The notes beneath the pieces were generated by a model, which was not told the DNA's origin, searched no databases, and saw nothing but the letters and a program-made list of their open reading frames with translations. A stretch of 52,821 nucleotides of DNA, from NCBI GenBank assembly GCA_030426465.1, contig JAUHYK010000024.1, positions 1 to 52,821 of the forward strand, in the 5' to 3' direction. How positions within the stretch are numbered: position 1 is the first letter of the stretch; every line of letters begins with the position of its first letter. Below, one piece after another: positions 34,977 to 44,957 of this stretch. A program made the translations under genes and the position numbers. The DNA is from Alphaproteobacteria bacterium. GTDB lineage: Bacteria; Pseudomonadota; Alphaproteobacteria; Caulobacterales; Parvularculaceae.

Positions 34977-36065
34977 TCAGTTCTCCATGGACAGAATGAT
35001 CGAGAACCCGACCACCATGAAAATGGCGAGCGGGAAAAAGGCGCCGATAATCGCTGGCACCACTCCAAGAGAGCCGAAGGCGAGAGCGAGGTTTTCAGCG
35101 ACGAAATAGCCAAACCCCAGCGCGGCGCCGGTCACCGCCCGGGCGAGCAAAACGCCCTGACGATGAACGCCAAACCCGGCAATGGCGCCAAGAAGCGGCA
35201 TCACCAGCGTCGCCATGGGTTTGGAAAAGCGCGACAGAAACGCCGTCATGGGCGCGCGCGTATCGGCGCGGTCATTATTGAGCTGTTCGATCTTGGCGGA
35301 GAGCTCCACAAGGCTGGTCTGCTCCGGCTCAAGCGTCATCGCGAATAGCAATTCAGGATCGAGGCTGTTGGTCCAGATCACTTCATCGGCCTGCGACACG
35401 GTCTGGTCGAGAGCGTTGAGATTGCGCACGCCGTAAAGGCGCCAGGCGCCGTCCGAATAGCGCGCCGAACGCGCCTCGATCGCCTCTTCGAAAAGACCGT
35501 CATTCATATTGTCGATATTCACGCCGGTCAGGACCACCGCATCGCCATAGCGCGCCGCGCTTTCCGCAGAGATAAACTCGCCATCATAGTTGATGCGAAT
35601 ATCGGTGCGCGTATCGCTTTCGGGCGGCAGGTCGACCGCGTAATCATTTACTTCCCAATAGTCGAGCAGCTCCGAGGTTCGCACGGTCACCGTTTCATGA
35701 AAGATGAAATGAGCGAGCGTAATCAGCCCACAAACAAAACCAAGCGGAAACAGAACGCGGTTCACCGACATACCGGCGGCGCGCATCACCGTGATCTCGC
35801 TGGTATGAGACAGGCCGGCAAGCGTCAGAACAACGCCGAGAAGCGCGGCGAAGGGCGTAAACTGGCTGATGATCTGCGGCGTACGTAAGGAGATGTAGCG
35901 CAGCATTGACGGCCAGCCAGCCCCCTCCGCCAAAAGAATATCGCTTGAGCGGTTCAACAGATCGAGCATCTGCAGGATGATCACGAAAAAGATCAGGAGC
36001 CCGATGAAGCGGAGAAAAAACATCCGCCCCACATAATTCGTCAGAATATTGCGCGCGTAGTTCAT
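34977..36065 (-). CDS. lptG: LPS export permease LptG
   Basis: 362 residues with six hydrophobic segments (two groups flanking a large periplasmic domain) and the family's early RFIGLLIFFVIILQMLDLLNRS. Partner of LptF in the LptB2FG ATPase that lifts LPS out of the inner membrane. The ATG overlaps the lptF stop (ATGA). Downstream is flbT, not lptD. Confidence 0.94.
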   Translation of the reverse strand: MNYARNILTNYVGRMFFLRFIGLLIFFVIILQMLDLLNRSSDILLAEGAGWPSMLRYISLRTPQIISQFTPFAALLGVVLTLAGLSHTSEITVMRAAGMSVNRVLFPLGFVCGLITLAHFIFHETVTVRTSELLDYWEVNDYAVDLPPESDTRTDIRINYDGEFISAESAARYGDAVVLTGVNIDNMNDGLFEEAIEARSARYSDGAWRLYGVRNLNALDQTVSQADEVIWTNSLDPELLFAMTLEPEQTSLVELSAKIEQLNNDRADTRAPMTAFLSRFSKPMATLVMPLLGAIAGFGVHRQGVLLARAVTGAALGFGYFVAENLALAFGSLGVVPAIIGAFFPLAIFMVVGFSIILSMEN

Positions 36066-37240
36066 TCAGCCGCATCCGCCGTCGGCGCCGCAATCCGCAC
36101 CGGCTCACTCGTCCGCCGCGACATGACCTTGGTCTTGCGCGCCTGATCAATCGCGCCGCTATAAAGAAACGCTGACAACAACGCGAATATGAAGAAGATG
36201 CCCCACATGCTGATGAACGGGGAGAGCTGGCCCTTGGCGGCGATCACCTTGCCCCACTCCTCCACTACCTCGTGATAGACGATCAGGATAGCGACCCCGA
36301 GGACGGGTTTTAAATTTGAAGCGCGCCGGCGGCCTGTCACACCCATGGCGACCCCGAGGATCGGCAGGACAAGGAACGTCAACGGATGGAGGATGCGCCA
36401 CTGCAAGCCGGCGTAATAATCACCGTAAAGCTCCGCGCTTTTCGGCTGAGTGCGCAGAAAACGGATGACCTCATTGATGGTCGCCTCACGCTCATCGCCG
36501 CCGCGATCGCGGAAGACACCGATAGCCGGCAGATCGACCTCAAGATCGAAACTTTCAAAATCCAGCGACTGAATTCGGTCGCCAAGTGCGTTGATGATCA
36601 CTTGGCGACCGCTCTGCAATTTCAACAATAGCGATGTGATTTCAGGGGTCGTCGAAATCGATCCGTAACGCGCAGTGATGACGGTCCGGCCCCCGTCGCG
36701 CGTTTTCCGCTCAAGGAAAATATCGCGCGCATCGCGGGTCTCGGGATTTATCTGACCGAGGCGAATGGTGACGCCGTCGCTGATCTCGATGAACTCACCA
36801 GCCGGAATTTTGATGCCAAGCGCGCCCGACGTCACATCGAAACGGATCTGCTGGTATTTGTATCGTGCGAAAGGCTGAATGTAGGAAACGAGCAGAAAGT
36901 CGAACAGCATCAGCACAAGGATGAGCATGTAAACGGGACGCATCAGCCGTCCGAAAGACGCGCCCGACGAGTTCAGCGCATCAAGCTCCGACGACATGGA
37001 GAGATTGCGAAAGGCGAGCATCACCCCGAGAAAGGCGCCAAGGGGGAGCGCCAGCCCCAGATAATGAGGCACCAGATTGGCGAGCATGCGCCAGACGACA
37101 TCCACAGGCCCCTGCTCGGCCAGAACGAAATCGAACAGCCGCAACATGTGCTCCATCAAGAGCAGCATGCCCGCCACCGTCAGCGCCAGGATAAGCGGCG
37201 TCGAAACGGAGCGCAGGATGTAACGATCAATGAGCTGCAT
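36062..37240 (-). CDS. lptF: LPS export permease LptF
   Basis: 392 residues from ATG 37240 (MQLIDRYILR); the open frame upstream lacks family features. Six membrane segments flank a periplasmic beta-jellyroll. LDALNSSGASFGRLMRPVY is the coupling-helix region near TM2, and SFISMWG is near the C-terminal pair. Works with LptG. A short Arg/Ala tail extends past the last helix. Confidence 0.94.
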   Translation of the reverse strand: MQLIDRYILRSVSTPLILALTVAGMLLLMEHMLRLFDFVLAEQGPVDVVWRMLANLVPHYLGLALPLGAFLGVMLAFRNLSMSSELDALNSSGASFGRLMRPVYMLILVLMLFDFLLVSYIQPFARYKYQQIRFDVTSGALGIKIPAGEFIEISDGVTIRLGQINPETRDARDIFLERKTRDGGRTVITARYGSISTTPEITSLLLKLQSGRQVIINALGDRIQSLDFESFDLEVDLPAIGVFRDRGGDEREATINEVIRFLRTQPKSAELYGDYYAGLQWRILHPLTFLVLPILGVAMGVTGRRRASNLKPVLGVAILIVYHEVVEEWGKVIAAKGQLSPFISMWGIFFIFALLSAFLYSGAIDQARKTKVMSRRTSEPVRIAAPTADAAE

Positions 37241-37362
37241 GGGCGGGAGCGCACCTGCCGAAAAACAAAACTGGCGGCGACCGGCCGGGCGTCGCCGGCC
37301 CGGCAACGCCTGGGACAACGGTCTCTAGCGAATTCCGGACCGTTTCGAAAGCCAGCAACCAA

Positions 37363-37377
37363 AAAACCGCGGGTTTT
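37363..37377 (-). terminator. possible terminator after the LPG-synthase-TM-like gene
   Basis: Minus strand AAAACC-CGC-GGTTTT followed by T-rich sequence; plus coordinates AAAACC (37363-37368) and GGTTTT (37372-37377). The stem is short and AT-rich, so strength is uncertain. Confidence 0.4.
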
Positions 37378-37387
37378 CAAGTCAATT

Positions 37388-38380
37388 TTAGGACGCCGCA
37401 CCGGCCGTCAGCGGCTTGTCGCGGGTTTGGGGGCCGATCTCGGTTCTGGCGAGATGGGCGGTCGCAAAAAACATGGCGATATTGAAGATCTGGGAAAGCC
37501 CGGCCTCGGCCACCAGCATCCCGGCCACCGCCGCCTCCGGCGCGCCTACAATCGGCGCGAGACTCAAGGCCGCCCCGAGGTAGACGATGTCCTGATTGGG
37601 CAGGAACGGGACGCGGCTGAGGACAAGTTGCATGGTGATGAACATGATCCAGGCCATCACCGGCGCCCCGGGAAGGGCCGATGCGTACATCGCCGCATGA
37701 AGGAGGATAATCAGCGCCTGGCGCCCGCCATGGACGCTGATCAGGCGGGGCATCACCCCCTTGGGCAGCGCCATCAACTTATCGCGGAAAATCATCACCA
37801 GCACCGAAAGCGTGCCGGCGGATAGGAAAGCCAGCGCAAACAGCCAGCGTGCGCCGGGAAAAGCCTCCAGTCCGGCTTTGAGCCCACCAGTCGCCGCGAG
37901 CGTCAGCAGGAGAACGACCGTGGCCGCATTGGAGGCGAACGCCGAAAGAAGGTTGTTGTCCTTCACCCCCACAAGGATGGTCTTGTGCGGCAGCGACAGG
38001 CATCGGCGGGCCCACAGCGTCAGGAACGCCTCACCGGAATAGCCCATCACAGCGAAATTATAGACGCGCTTTCGAATGAACACGAAAAAATGGCGCACCA
38101 GCGGCCGCGACCAGACGATTTCGTAAAGCGCCAGCTCCGAGACCGGCAACGCAAAAAACCGCAAGCCAAAGAAAAGATAGAACCACGGGCTTTCCGGCAG
38201 CGATCCGATCACGTCGCGCCAGCCCATATGGGTCAACTTGTAAAGAAGATAGATAATGATCGCCGCAAGCAGTGTGTACTGCAAAACTTTCAGGACGTTC
38301 TGTACATCGTCGCGCTCGCGCAAGACAGACCAGCGGCGCACTGCGCCATTGGCGGCGGACTTGATCAGGGGAACGATCAT
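37388..38380 (-). CDS. multi-pass membrane protein, lysylphosphatidylglycerol-synthase TM-like
   Basis: 330 residues with about 7-8 hydrophobic segments. No catalytic motif is recognised; the layout resembles the flippase-like half of MprF/UPF0104 proteins, often paired with glycosyltransferases. It begins 26 bp downstream of the stop of the glycosyltransferase gene, in the same direction, which supports a joint role in making or moving a membrane glycolipid. The exact substrate is unknown. Confidence 0.7.
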   Translation of the reverse strand: MIVPLIKSAANGAVRRWSVLRERDDVQNVLKVLQYTLLAAIIIYLLYKLTHMGWRDVIGSLPESPWFYLFFGLRFFALPVSELALYEIVWSRPLVRHFFVFIRKRVYNFAVMGYSGEAFLTLWARRCLSLPHKTILVGVKDNNLLSAFASNAATVVLLLTLAATGGLKAGLEAFPGARWLFALAFLSAGTLSVLVMIFRDKLMALPKGVMPRLISVHGGRQALIILLHAAMYASALPGAPVMAWIMFITMQLVLSRVPFLPNQDIVYLGAALSLAPIVGAPEAAVAGMLVAEAGLSQIFNIAMFFATAHLARTEIGPQTRDKPLTAGAAS

Positions 38381-38406
38381 GGGCGGCGGTCAGGCATCGG
38401 CGGATG

Positions 38407-39627
38407 TCATGCGGCGCGCTTGTGCGCGGGAGCTTCCGGCCGCGGGCGCGCATGACGGCGGCAGGGTTGAAACTGGTCCAACGCTTCGTAATAGTGGCCG
38501 ACGAGTTCAGCCAGCACCGCATCCCAGCTGAAGCGCGCAGAATGTTCGCGCGCCGCCTTGCCGAACCGGCGCCTGAGCGGGGCGTCATTGGCAAGCATCG
38601 CCAGCTTTTCCGCAAAGCCGGCCGCATTAGGCTCCGCCACATAGCCGGTGACGCCGTCTTCAATGAGCGAGCGCGACCCGGCCGCCGACGCGCCGACGGA
38701 AGGAAGCCCCGACGCCATGGCTTCGAGCGTCACATTGCCGAAAGTTTCCGTAATCGACGGATTGAAGAAAATATCCGCGCTGGCATAGGCGCGGGCGAGG
38801 TCATCACCTTGCAGATAGCCGGCGAAAACGCCTCCGGGCAGGAGGTTGGCGAAGGTTTCCCGCTCCGGCCCGTCGCCCACAATCAGCGCTTTCAGGTTCG
38901 GCGCCTTTACTTTGGCGCGGTTGAATGCATCAACAAAAATGTCGATGCCTTTTTCAAGCACCAGCCGACCGACAAAGGCGGCGACCACATCATCCGTATG
39001 GAAACCGTTCGCCTCGCGCCAGGCCATGTCGCGGCGCGCTGGATTGAAAATGTCGCCATCGACGCCGCGCGCCCATAAACGGATATCGCGGCCGATCCCG
39101 TCACGTTTCAATTCGTCAGCCATGGAATGGGACGGCGGATAAACATGCTCGCAGCGATTGAAGAAGTAACGCATGTAATCAGTAACGTATTTCTCCAGCC
39201 AGCGGAGATTGTAATAGCGTGGATAGGTGTCGAAACGCGTATGGAATGACGCCACAGCAGGCACCCCGAATTTGCGCGCATAATTAAGCGCGCCATAGCC
39301 GGTGTAATCAGGCGCTGCGATATGAACGATGTCCGGACGGAAACTGTCGAGCGCGCGCTTCGCCTTGCCATGTAGACCGAGGCCCAGGCGATATTCGCTG
39401 CGCCGGCCCGGCAACGGGACGGACGGAATTGAGATCAGCTTGCCGGCGTGGCTGAAAGCCGGCGTCGACGTCGTTGGCGCAAAGACCAGCACCTCGTGAC
39501 CTTCACGTTCGAGATAGGCGACAAGCGTGTTGAGCGCGCGCACCGGCCCGTCCATGACGTAGTTATAATTGCCGGAGAAAATCGCTACGCGCAGCTTTCT
39601 GTCGGATGGCGTCAAAGGCGCGTTCAT
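38407..39627 (-). CDS. GT4-type glycosyltransferase
   Basis: 406 residues in the GT-B fold. The N-terminal half has FSGNYNYVMDGPVRALNTL and HIAAPDYTGYGAL; the C-terminal half has the sugar-nucleotide E-x7-E in PSITETFGNVTLEAMASG. Similar to GDP-mannose-dependent alpha-mannosyltransferases. The acceptor is unknown. Operon with the following membrane protein. The C-terminal tail is Arg/His-rich. Confidence 0.92.
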   Translation of the reverse strand: MNAPLTPSDRKLRVAIFSGNYNYVMDGPVRALNTLVAYLEREGHEVLVFAPTTSTPAFSHAGKLISIPSVPLPGRRSEYRLGLGLHGKAKRALDSFRPDIVHIAAPDYTGYGALNYARKFGVPAVASFHTRFDTYPRYYNLRWLEKYVTDYMRYFFNRCEHVYPPSHSMADELKRDGIGRDIRLWARGVDGDIFNPARRDMAWREANGFHTDDVVAAFVGRLVLEKGIDIFVDAFNRAKVKAPNLKALIVGDGPERETFANLLPGGVFAGYLQGDDLARAYASADIFFNPSITETFGNVTLEAMASGLPSVGASAAGSRSLIEDGVTGYVAEPNAAGFAEKLAMLANDAPLRRRFGKAAREHSARFSWDAVLAELVGHYYEALDQFQPCRRHARPRPEAPAHKRAA

Positions 39628-39777
39628 TTAAATACTCTTGGTTGCTTGCCGGGCCAGCCGCTCCGGGGCAAAGTAATCAGGGCGCCCGGGGCCGTCATTC
39701 ACAGCCGCATTAAAGGCGCGAAACAAGCACTATATGGGGGATATATCAACTCCCTGTGACGGCCCGCGCCAATCGCG

Positions 39778-40722
39778 TCACTCCTCGCGCTGACCCTCGG
39801 TCCAGTCCCAGAACAGGGCCGAGATGTCGGCGCCGCCAAAACGCCGGACTTCCTGCACCCCGGTCGGGGAAGTCACATTAATTTCAGTGAGATAGTCACC
39901 AATGACATCGATACCGACAAAGATCAGGCCGCGCTCGGAAAGGACCGGACCGATGCGGTCGCAAATCTCCTGATCGCGCTCGCTCATTTCCACCGCCTCG
40001 GCGCGCCCGCCCACATGCATGTTGGACCGGGTCTCTCCCGCCGCCGGGACGCGGTTTATCGCCCCCACCGCCTCGCCATCGACAAGGATGATGCGCTTGT
40101 CGCCCTGACGCACCGCCGGAAGAAATTTCTGGATAATCGCAGGCTCCGCGTAGGCTTCCGAGAACAGTTCGAGCAGCGCATTGAAATTGGAATCGTCGCT
40201 GGCGAGCTTGAACACGCCTGCGCCGCCATTGCCGTAAAGCGGCTTGACGATGACATCGCCATGGACCGCGCGAAAGTCGCGCATCGCTTCGACATCGCGA
40301 GTGATCAGGGTCGGCGGCGTTAAATCCTTGAAGTCAGTTACAAACAGCTTTTCCGGCGCGTCACGAATAGAGCGCGGATTATTGAGCACCAGCACCTCCG
40401 GCATGAGACGCTCAAGAATTTGCGCCGCCGTGATGTAGGCCATGTTGAAGGGCGGGTCCTGACGCACAAGCACCACGTCGACATCGTGCAGATCGATCAC
40501 AGAAGGAGTGGCAAGGGTGACATGGCTTCCCTGCTCGCGCCTCAGCTGCTCGACCTTTCGGGCGCGCGCCCTGACGACGCCTGAATCGAGCTGCAGCATT
40601 TGCGGCTGATAGATCCAGATCTGGTGGCCGCGGGCAAACGCTTCGAGTGCGAGATCAAATGAGGTGTCAGCGTTCACATTGACCGCCTCAATGGGGTCCA
40701 TCTGGATGGCGATCTTCAGCAT
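39778..40722 (-). CDS. gshB: glutathione synthase
   Basis: 314-residue ATP-grasp enzyme that adds glycine to gamma-glutamylcysteine. MKIAIQMDPIE and VLVRQDPPFNMAYI near the N-terminus, then VKPLYGNGGAGVF and the C-terminal EINVTSPTGVQEV, are characteristic. It makes the glutathione used by the window's GST. In the usual alphaproteobacterial order with BON lipoprotein, yraN and rsmI. Confidence 0.96.
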   Translation of the reverse strand: MLKIAIQMDPIEAVNVNADTSFDLALEAFARGHQIWIYQPQMLQLDSGVVRARARKVEQLRREQGSHVTLATPSVIDLHDVDVVLVRQDPPFNMAYITAAQILERLMPEVLVLNNPRSIRDAPEKLFVTDFKDLTPPTLITRDVEAMRDFRAVHGDVIVKPLYGNGGAGVFKLASDDSNFNALLELFSEAYAEPAIIQKFLPAVRQGDKRIILVDGEAVGAINRVPAAGETRSNMHVGGRAEAVEMSERDQEICDRIGPVLSERGLIFVGIDVIGDYLTEINVTSPTGVQEVRRFGGADISALFWDWTEGQREE

Positions 40723-40765
40723 GTGTCTTGGTCTCCGGGGGCTTTAGGCGTTATACGCCCCCAAT

Positions 40766-41320
40766 CTACTGAACCAGCGGCCCGCGCAAGGCAACGTGGC
40801 TCACGACCTTTTCAACCCCGGCGACGGTCCGGGCAAGCTCCACCGCCCGGTCCAGCTCCCCCTGATTGCGGGCGACGCCCAGAAGATAAACCACGGCGCC
40901 CGATACGGCGATCTTGTAGTCGCCGCTGACGACGTCCTTGTCGCCAATTAACCGGGCCCGCAGGACCTGATCGATGCGGGCGTCCTCAACCCCCTGGCCG
41001 AAGCCGGTGCCGTCGCCCACAAAAATCTCGTCTATCACCTCTTTGACGCCGTCGGCCTTCCAGGCGTTCTGGATCAGCTTCGTGCGGCCGTCCTCCGACT
41101 TCATGGTGCCGGTGAGCATCAGGCGGCCTTCATAAAGGGTGATGTCGACATCGCCGTAATCATGAGTGCGGTCTGAGAAAAGGACGCCTTTCAGTTCTGC
41201 GTTGCTCGACATGTCCGTGAAGGCCTGATCGAGATTGCGGCTCGAGGCGCAGGCGCCGAGCGCGAGAAAGGCGCCGAGACCGGCGGCGGCGAGAATGGTG
41301 CGTGATGTGCGGGTGGTCAT
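40766..41320 (-). CDS. BON-domain outer-membrane lipoprotein (DolP/YraP-like)
   Basis: 184 residues from ATG 41320. Lipobox LGAC with Cys24. Two BON repeats: about residues 50-110 (DVDITLYEGRLMLTGT) and 120-180 (YKIAVSGAVVYLLGVA). Family members sit in the outer membrane, often at division sites, and support envelope integrity. Context with LpoA-like, RsmI and YraN matches E. coli yraM-yraP. Confidence 0.9.
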   Translation of the reverse strand: MTTRTSRTILAAAGLGAFLALGACASSRNLDQAFTDMSSNAELKGVLFSDRTHDYGDVDITLYEGRLMLTGTMKSEDGRTKLIQNAWKADGVKEVIDEIFVGDGTGFGQGVEDARIDQVLRARLIGDKDVVSGDYKIAVSGAVVYLLGVARNQGELDRAVELARTVAGVEKVVSHVALRGPLVQ

Positions 41321-41410
41321 GGGTGAAACTCCCTCAACTCGGTGAATAATCCGGAACACCCCAATGCATGGGACCGTTCGCTAATAATGAAAACCGGAAA
41401 CGCCCAAGCG

Positions 41411-41788
41411 TTATTCTCCGTCGCGCCAGGCGTCCGGCAGATGTTTGAGCCGCCAGCCCGCGACCGCGATGATATCGTAACGCATGGCGCAGTCTGCAAG
41501 GTCACGCCTGCGCGACAGGAAAAGTCCGGCTGCGGCGGCGATCCGCCGCCGGGCGCCATAGGTCACCGCCTCAATCGCAGCGTCATGATGCGCCCGCGCC
41601 TTCACTTCGACGAAAGCCACAAGACGCCCGCGCCTGGCCACAAGATCTATTTCCCCTAGCGGGGTTTTGTGGCGGATAGCCAGAATGGAAAATCCCTTAA
41701 GCCGCAACAGTATCGCCGCCAGCATTTCAGCCCGCCGCCCGCCGCGCTCCGCAGACTGCCGCGAACGTCTTGTCGGCGCCGCGCTCAT
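41411..41788 (-). CDS. YraN-family (UPF0102) nuclease-fold protein
   Basis: 125 residues. The restriction-endonuclease-like core is GEIDLVARRGRLVAFVEVKAR (Asp/Glu-x-Lys cluster typical of PD-(D/E)XK folds), written here with its Glu-Val-Lys. Biochemical activity is poorly known. Its ATG overlaps the rsmI stop, so it is coupled to rsmI. Confidence 0.9.
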   Translation of the reverse strand: MSAAPTRRSRQSAERGGRRAEMLAAILLRLKGFSILAIRHKTPLGEIDLVARRGRLVAFVEVKARAHHDAAIEAVTYGARRRIAAAAGLFLSRRRDLADCAMRYDIIAVAGWRLKHLPDAWRDGE

Positions 41789-42633
41789 CCGCTGTCTTTC
41801 AGTTGCAAGGCGCGGGCGTAAGCTTCCTTTCGCGGGATCGAGAATGTTTCCGCCGCCGCCGCCGCGGCTTCCTTGACGCTGCCTTCGCCCAGCGCAGCCT
41901 TCAAAAATGCGTCTATATCACTCGCATCGGCGGCCTTTTCCTCAGGCGGGAAAACAACAATGACGATCTCACCCTTTGGCGGCGCGTCGTCATAAACGTT
42001 CGCAAGCTCCGACAAACTTCCTGTGCGGAATTCTTCATGCAGCTTTGTCAGCTCACGCGCGACAACAGCCTTGCGGTCGCCTAACGCGGCCATCATCGCC
42101 GTCAGCGCATCGCCGAGACGCGGCGCGGTTTCATAAAATATCAGCGTCGCATCCACATTTGCGAGTTTTTCAAGAGCCTTCCCACGCGCGCCTTGTTTCG
42201 CCGGTAAAAACCCCGCGAATAAAAACTGGTCGCTGGGCGCGCCCGCCGCCGACAATGCGGCGATGGCGGCGCTTGGGCCCGGCAGCGGAAACACCGCGAC
42301 ACCAGCCTCGCGCGCATCGCGCACCAGCTTGTAGCCCGGATCTGAAATCAGCGGTGTGCCCGCATCGGAAACCAGACAGATGACGGCGCCGTCTTGCAGC
42401 TTTTTAATGATCTCTGGGCGCACCCGCGCCGCATTATGGTCGTGGTATGGCGCACGATGCGTATCCACCCCATAAGCGGCGCATAATTTCGCCGTCTGGC
42501 GTGTGTCCTCACACAAGATGAGGTCGGCTTTCTTGAGGATTTCCACGGCGCGATAGGTGATATCGGCGAGATTGCCAATCGGCGTCGCGGTCACATAAAG
42601 GCCCGGTTCCGGAGTTACGTCTTTTATCGCCAT
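41785..42633 (-). CDS. rsmI: 16S rRNA (cytidine1402-2'-O)-methyltransferase
   Basis: 282 residues from ATG 42633 (MAIKDVTPEPGL); the upstream open frame does not look coding. The TATPIGNLADITYRA start, the CEDTRQT substrate loop, CLVSDAGTPLISDPG and LPGPSAAIAALSAAG define the tetrapyrrole-methylase fold of RsmI. Methylates C1402 at the decoding centre. Divergent from the LpoA-like gene. Confidence 0.95.
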   Translation of the reverse strand: MAIKDVTPEPGLYVTATPIGNLADITYRAVEILKKADLILCEDTRQTAKLCAAYGVDTHRAPYHDHNAARVRPEIIKKLQDGAVICLVSDAGTPLISDPGYKLVRDAREAGVAVFPLPGPSAAIAALSAAGAPSDQFLFAGFLPAKQGARGKALEKLANVDATLIFYETAPRLGDALTAMMAALGDRKAVVARELTKLHEEFRTGSLSELANVYDDAPPKGEIVIVVFPPEEKAADASDIDAFLKAALGEGSVKEAAAAAAETFSIPRKEAYARALQLKDSG

Positions 42634-42776
42634 GAAATAAGGGATGACCGGCGCGGGGCGTGAAGACAAGCCCTCCGGCGACACAGTCTGGCCGTTTACG
42701 CGAAGGCCGGGCCCGGCTAGTCTCGCGCCCGCTGACAAGGCCCCGAAAGCGGGCGGAAATTAAGGGATTCACGGGG

Positions 42777-44150
42777 ATGCGGTTCAGTCTCACCAAGATC
42801 ACCAGGATAGGCGTAAAATCGGGCGCCGCCGCCGCGCTGCTGGCGCTGATGGCGGCCTGTAGCTCCACCGGCACGACGACACGCCCATCCGGCCCGGTGA
42901 TCGCACGGCCCGATGAGCCGGTTCCCGATCAGGAAACGATCTATGACGAGGGCGGGCTGTTCGCCGAAGCGGAACGTTACGACCGCCGCAACTTCATGCG
43001 CCCGCCGCACATGGATGGCGATGAGCCGGTGCGGGTCGGCTTGCTGTTGCCCTTCTCCTCGGACAACGAGGCTGCGCGCCGCATCGCCGCCGCCATGTTC
43101 GACGCCGCGCAACTCGCGGTCTTCGACGCCGGTGAAAAGAATTTTCTCCTGATCCCGAAAGACACCCGCGGCGACGCCGAAGGCGCAGCCGCCGCAGCGC
43201 GTTCGGCGCTGGCGGATGGCGCAGAAATTATTCTCGGACCGTTGTTTTCCGAATCCGTCGACGCCGCAGCAATCGTCACCCGCGCCGCCTCGACGCCGAT
43301 GATCGCCTTCTCGTCCGACCTCAAGGCGGCGGGCGACGGCGTTTTCCTTCTCTCCTTCCCGCCGGAACTTGAAATCTCGCGCGTCACTGAATTCGCCATG
43401 GGGCAGGAGATGGTGCGGTTCGGTGTGCTGGCGCCCATGACCGCTTATGGCGACCGGGTTTCCGGCGCCTTCGCGGAGGAAGTGTTCGCGCGCGGCGGCG
43501 TCATCGTGCACGAAGAGCGCTATGTTCAAGAGCCCGATGAAATGCTCGCGCCAGCAAAGCGCCTCGCGCAATATTCGAAAGAAATCATCCCGCTTGAAAT
43601 GCGTCACGGTTATGAGGGCGATCGCAAACCAATAGCGGAAAACGCCAGCGCAGAGGCCGGCTACACGCAAGGCTATCAGGCGGTCCTGATGCCGGAACAA
43701 GGGACGTTGTTGCGCGCGCTCGCGCCACTCCTTCCTTATTACAACGTCGACATCAACCGGGTGAAAATTCTCGGCGTATCCTCCTGGAACAATCCGCGCC
43801 TGACGCGTGAACCTGCGCTTCGCGGCGGCTGGTTCGCCGCCCCCGATCCGACCATCACGGCGGGCTTTGAGAAGCATTATTCGGACGCCTTCGGCGCCAA
43901 GCCGCCCCGCCTCGCCTCGATCGCCTACGATGCGACCCTGTTGTCAGCGCGGCTTGCGACCAATGGGCGCCGCCGCGACCGTTTTGCGGAAGACGCCATC
44001 GCCGATCCCAACGGCTATTTCGGCGCGGACGGCCTTTTCCGGCTGAACGCCGACGGCACCGTAGAGCGCGGCCTCGCGATCCTCGAAATTCAACCCGGCG
44101 GCATTCAGGTCATCGATCCGGCGCCGCGGAGTTTCTCCCCGGGCTATTAA
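42777..44150 (+). CDS. penicillin-binding protein activator-like lipoprotein (LpoA/YraM family)
   Basis: 457 residues from ATG 42777. Lipobox LMAACSS (Cys28). The type 1 periplasmic-binding fold begins near EPVRVGLLLPFSSDNEAARR. It lacks the N-terminal TPR-like domain of E. coli LpoA, as in many alphaproteobacteria. Proposed to stimulate peptidoglycan synthases from the outer membrane. Divergent partner of rsmI, as in E. coli. Confidence 0.88.
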   Translation: MRFSLTKITRIGVKSGAAAALLALMAACSSTGTTTRPSGPVIARPDEPVPDQETIYDEGGLFAEAERYDRRNFMRPPHMDGDEPVRVGLLLPFSSDNEAARRIAAAMFDAAQLAVFDAGEKNFLLIPKDTRGDAEGAAAAARSALADGAEIILGPLFSESVDAAAIVTRAASTPMIAFSSDLKAAGDGVFLLSFPPELEISRVTEFAMGQEMVRFGVLAPMTAYGDRVSGAFAEEVFARGGVIVHEERYVQEPDEMLAPAKRLAQYSKEIIPLEMRHGYEGDRKPIAENASAEAGYTQGYQAVLMPEQGTLLRALAPLLPYYNVDINRVKILGVSSWNNPRLTREPALRGGWFAAPDPTITAGFEKHYSDAFGAKPPRLASIAYDATLLSARLATNGRRRDRFAEDAIADPNGYFGADGLFRLNADGTVERGLAILEIQPGGIQVIDPAPRSFSPGY

Positions 44151-44174
44151 GCCCATCCTGGTACGGAGTAAAAA

Positions 44175-44918
44175 TTGAGCGTTTTTCTTTCCCGCCTCGC
44201 CGCCGGCGCCTGCGCACTTAGTTGCGCGCTGGGGCTTTTCCTTTCGCCAGCCATCGCCGAGACAGCGCCGAAATCGGCGAGCGCCGCATTGCTGGCGCAG
44301 GCGGCGCAAAAGGCAAAGGACTTCGCCGACTATCGCTACGCCTATACGGTAGAGCACCTGACCCGCACCGGCGAAAAGGAAGTCGCGATTACGCTGCGTT
44401 ACGACCCGCGCCTGGAGGGCGATGCGCGCTGGCAAGTTCTGTCTCCCAGTGAAGACACGCTCGACAAGCCGCAGGAAAAAGCGCTGAAACAATTGCGCAA
44501 GGGTGAGATGGAAGACAGCCCCATTCTCTATGACAGCCTTGATGAAATGATCGACGACGTCGAACTTGCTTCCGAAAACGAGACCGAAGCTGTCTATGTG
44601 GCGCAGCTGGATGACGATGACGCGCCAAAAGACGCGCTTGAAGTTTTCATCACGCTCAACAAACCGGAAGCCTATATTTCTTCGATCGAACTCAAGTCGA
44701 AAAAGCCTTTCAAACCGGCGCCCGTCGCCAAGGTGATGAAGCTTGTCCAGACCCAGCGTTTCGCAGCGCCCGAAGGCAACGGCCCTGCCCTGATCGTCTC
44801 CAGCGAAGCCCATATTGAGGGCGAAGCGATGTTCAAATCCTTTTCCACCGATACGCGGCAGATCTTTTCCGAGATCGAACAGGTGGAAGTCCCGGCGGAA
44901 GAAAGCGACGAAGGCTAG
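44175..44918 (+). CDS. secreted hypothetical protein
   Basis: 247 residues, TTG start with GGAG eight bases ahead. A signal peptide is likely cut after SPAIA (residue 28). The body is soluble with many acidic residues and ends in Glu/Asp. Segments YRYAYTVEHLTRTGEKE, LRYDPRLEGDARWQVL and a late FKSFSTDTRQIFSE suggest a compact periplasmic fold, but no family is recognised. It starts 24 bp after the LpoA-like stop, so they may share a transcript. Confidence 0.8.
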   Translation: MSVFLSRLAAGACALSCALGLFLSPAIAETAPKSASAALLAQAAQKAKDFADYRYAYTVEHLTRTGEKEVAITLRYDPRLEGDARWQVLSPSEDTLDKPQEKALKQLRKGEMEDSPILYDSLDEMIDDVELASENETEAVYVAQLDDDDAPKDALEVFITLNKPEAYISSIELKSKKPFKPAPVAKVMKLVQTQRFAAPEGNGPALIVSSEAHIEGEAMFKSFSTDTRQIFSEIEQVEVPAEESDEG

Positions 44919-44957
44919 GCGCTGTTTAAGGCGCGCTAAAAAGCCTATAATCAGGCC